Assembly: GCA_018260275.1 (NCBI GenBank)
Contig: JAGLBK010000142.1
Location: forward strand, 1-7,018
Direction: 5' to 3'
Length of the DNA stretch: 7,018 bases
DNA from: Deinococcus sp.
Lineage (GTDB): Bacteria; Deinococcota; Deinococci; Deinococcales; Deinococcaceae
Shown: in pieces, positions 6,126-7,018 of the stretch
Numbering within the stretch: the first letter of the stretch is position 1
How the letters are laid out: each line of letters opens with the position of its first letter
Made by a program: the position numbers and the translations under genes
The notes under the pieces: model-generated
Databases searched by the model: none
The model's input: the letters and a program-made list of their open reading frames with translations, nothing else
Told to the model about the DNA's origin: nothing

Positions 6126-6662
6126 ATGAACCGACTGTGGTTTTCACTGGGGCTGCCTCTGGCCCTCAGCCTTTGCCTGTCGCACGCTGTGGCGGCCAAC
6201 CTGACCAAGCCGGGAACGCTGCCCAGCAGTCCTACCCTCACCAGCTGCTCGGGGGTCTTCAGCGACCGCGAGGTTTTTGGCGACGTGCAAGTGGCCCCGA
6301 ACCGCAACTGCACCCTGAACAACACCGCCGTACACGGGAACCTGCTGCTGGCCCAGGGATCGAGCCTGATCGTCAAGGATTCCAACGTGCAGGGAAGCCT
6401 GAAGGCCGATGCCGGTTTCGTGCGGCTGGCCCTGTCCGGGGCCATCGTCGGCGGGTCACTGGACGCCGGACAGGGCGGCAGCGTCACGCTGGACGACAGT
6501 CAGGTGGTGGGCAAGGTCAACATCTACCGCAATACCGGTAACGTGCGCATTACCCGCATGACCGTCAACAGCGACCTGAACTGCTGGGGCAACCGCGCCG
6601 CACCGGCAGGCACCTGGATCCGAGTAGACGGCGTGCAGACCGGGCAGTGCAGACGGCTGTAA
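6126..6662 (+). CDS. Secreted beta-helix-like repeat protein
   Basis: The protein has 178 residues. Residues 1-23 are a Sec signal peptide (MNRLW, then the hydrophobic FSLGLPLALSLCL, ending in AVA before A24), giving a mature protein of about 155 residues outside the cytoplasmic membrane. Residues 65-155 contain about five rungs of roughly 20 residues with the pattern xxxVxGxLxxxxGxxVxLxx (AVHGNLLL, NVQGSLKA, AIVGGSLD, QVVGKVNI, TVNSDLNC), as in bactofilin-like or other right-handed beta-helix proteins. Four cysteines remain after cleavage (C41, C62, C153, C175), two before and two after the rungs, and could form disulfides that cap the helix ends. No catalytic motif is visible, so a structural or envelope role is inferred. 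Upstream in-frame codons to 6018 were rejected because the signal peptide and TACGCT hexamer fix the start at 6126. The neighbouring divergent gene also codes a beta-rich repeat protein. Confidence 0.85.
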   Translation: MNRLWFSLGLPLALSLCLSHAVAANLTKPGTLPSSPTLTSCSGVFSDREVFGDVQVAPNRNCTLNNTAVHGNLLLAQGSSLIVKDSNVQGSLKADAGFVRLALSGAIVGGSLDAGQGGSVTLDDSQVVGKVNIYRNTGNVRITRMTVNSDLNCWGNRAAPAGTWIRVDGVQTGQCRRL

Positions 6663-6699
6663 GCATTGCCGCCAGGATGTGAGGCCCAGCCCAGGCCCA

Positions 6700-7018
6700 T
6701 CAACACAAGCCCAGATAGCGCCCTGGGGCCAGTTCACCCGCCTTGCTGCTCAGCACCTCGGGACCAAGCATGTTGAACAGCAGCGCGGTGTTGTTGGCCC
6801 GCCGCGAGTCATCCACGATGTCCTTGATCAGTCCTGTCGGGTTGACGTAAGCGCGGCCCTGCGGCTCAACGACGTTGACTCCGCCTGCGACTCCAGCAAA
6901 GTTCAACTCAAGCCAGCGCCAATCGTATGTCCGGCAAATCTGTTCGCCCAGAACAAACATAGGCAAACGAAAGGATGAAATCGGCCTAGTCGTCTTCAGG
7001 TTGCTGCGCGGCCCACCG
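6700..7018 (-). CDS. Partial hypothetical protein cut by the window edge (possibly DUF3806-like)
   Basis: The frame is open from the right edge to the TGA at 6700-6702 and gives 105 residues of protein-like sequence. It includes LGEQICRTYDWRWLELNF, then GVNVVEPQGRAYVNPTGLIKDIVDD and LLFNMLG. The order of a GE-helix, a W-rich strand, a V-x-P strand and a helix is reminiscent of DUF3806-type or similar small accessory domains, but this is weak. Internal starts at TTG 6966 or ATG 6960 lack both a ribosome binding site and a TANNNT hexamer, so the N-terminus most likely lies outside the window. It converges on the secreted-protein gene with 37 bases between and no visible terminator. Confidence 0.6.
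   Translation of the reverse strand, partial: GGPRSNLKTTRPISSFRLPMFVLGEQICRTYDWRWLELNFAGVAGGVNVVEPQGRAYVNPTGLIKDIVDDSRRANNTALLFNMLGPEVLSSKAGELAPGRYLGLC

Overview
The window reads as chromosomal DNA of a high-GC bacterium, most likely a Deinococcus or close relative. This is inferred from the G/C-rich third codon positions, the gene families (a CtaM/YozB-type DUF420 membrane protein, a MoxR/ChlI-like ATPase with an NE-type Walker B, Deinococcus-style hypotheticals), and repeated TANNNT hexamers lying 5 to 10 bases before start codons that lack a Shine-Dalgarno sequence. That last pattern is typical of the leaderless genes common in Deinococcus. No database search was possible, so the genus is an inference.

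Left part (1-1842): a DUF420 membrane protein (+, 190-666) converges on and overlaps by 17 bases a gene on the minus strand (650-1339). That gene encodes a protein resembling the V4R/hydrocarbon-binding fold, with a low-complexity Ser/Thr/Ala tail built on 15-bp DNA repeats. An inverted repeat sits over its probable -35 region. From 1397 to 1842 there is no intact gene. The stretch holds what looks like a frameshifted gene remnant (about 1418-1677), followed by an AT-rich promoter area with a 24-bp imperfect palindrome and a possible tiny leader ORF.

Middle part (1843-5352): a membrane-anchored diguanylate cyclase (GGEEF active site, no inhibitory I-site) converges on a minus-strand set. In transcription order that set is a small protein resembling the C-terminal domain of ribosomal protein L7/L12 (5352-5125), a histidine-phosphatase-superfamily protein (5103-4546) and a MoxR-like AAA+ ATPase (4480-3035). 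The three lie close together (21 and 65 bases apart). The phosphatase and the ATPase also have -10-like hexamers of their own, so they may be partly independent.

Upstream of the small protein is the most striking non-coding feature of the window (5358-5498). It has a perfect 14-bp inverted repeat, a perfect 15-bp hairpin and a third copy of the AATGCTCT core that could pair with the same partner arm. It lies between a good intrinsic terminator (5504-5526) and the next start codon. It could be a small mobile or repeat element, or an RNA switch with two exclusive pairings.

Right part (5549-7018): two divergent genes encode repeat proteins likely rich in beta strand. One (5549-6049, minus) has six copies of a roughly 22-residue GRIGG..xGKDV unit and no signal peptide. 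The other (6126-6662, plus) is secreted, has about 20-residue beta-helix-like rungs and four cysteines, and starts in near-ideal leaderless fashion. A gene cut by the window edge (6700-7018, minus) ends the window. The most promising leads are the 5358-5498 element, the six-repeat protein with its divergent partner, and the palindrome in front of the diguanylate cyclase.
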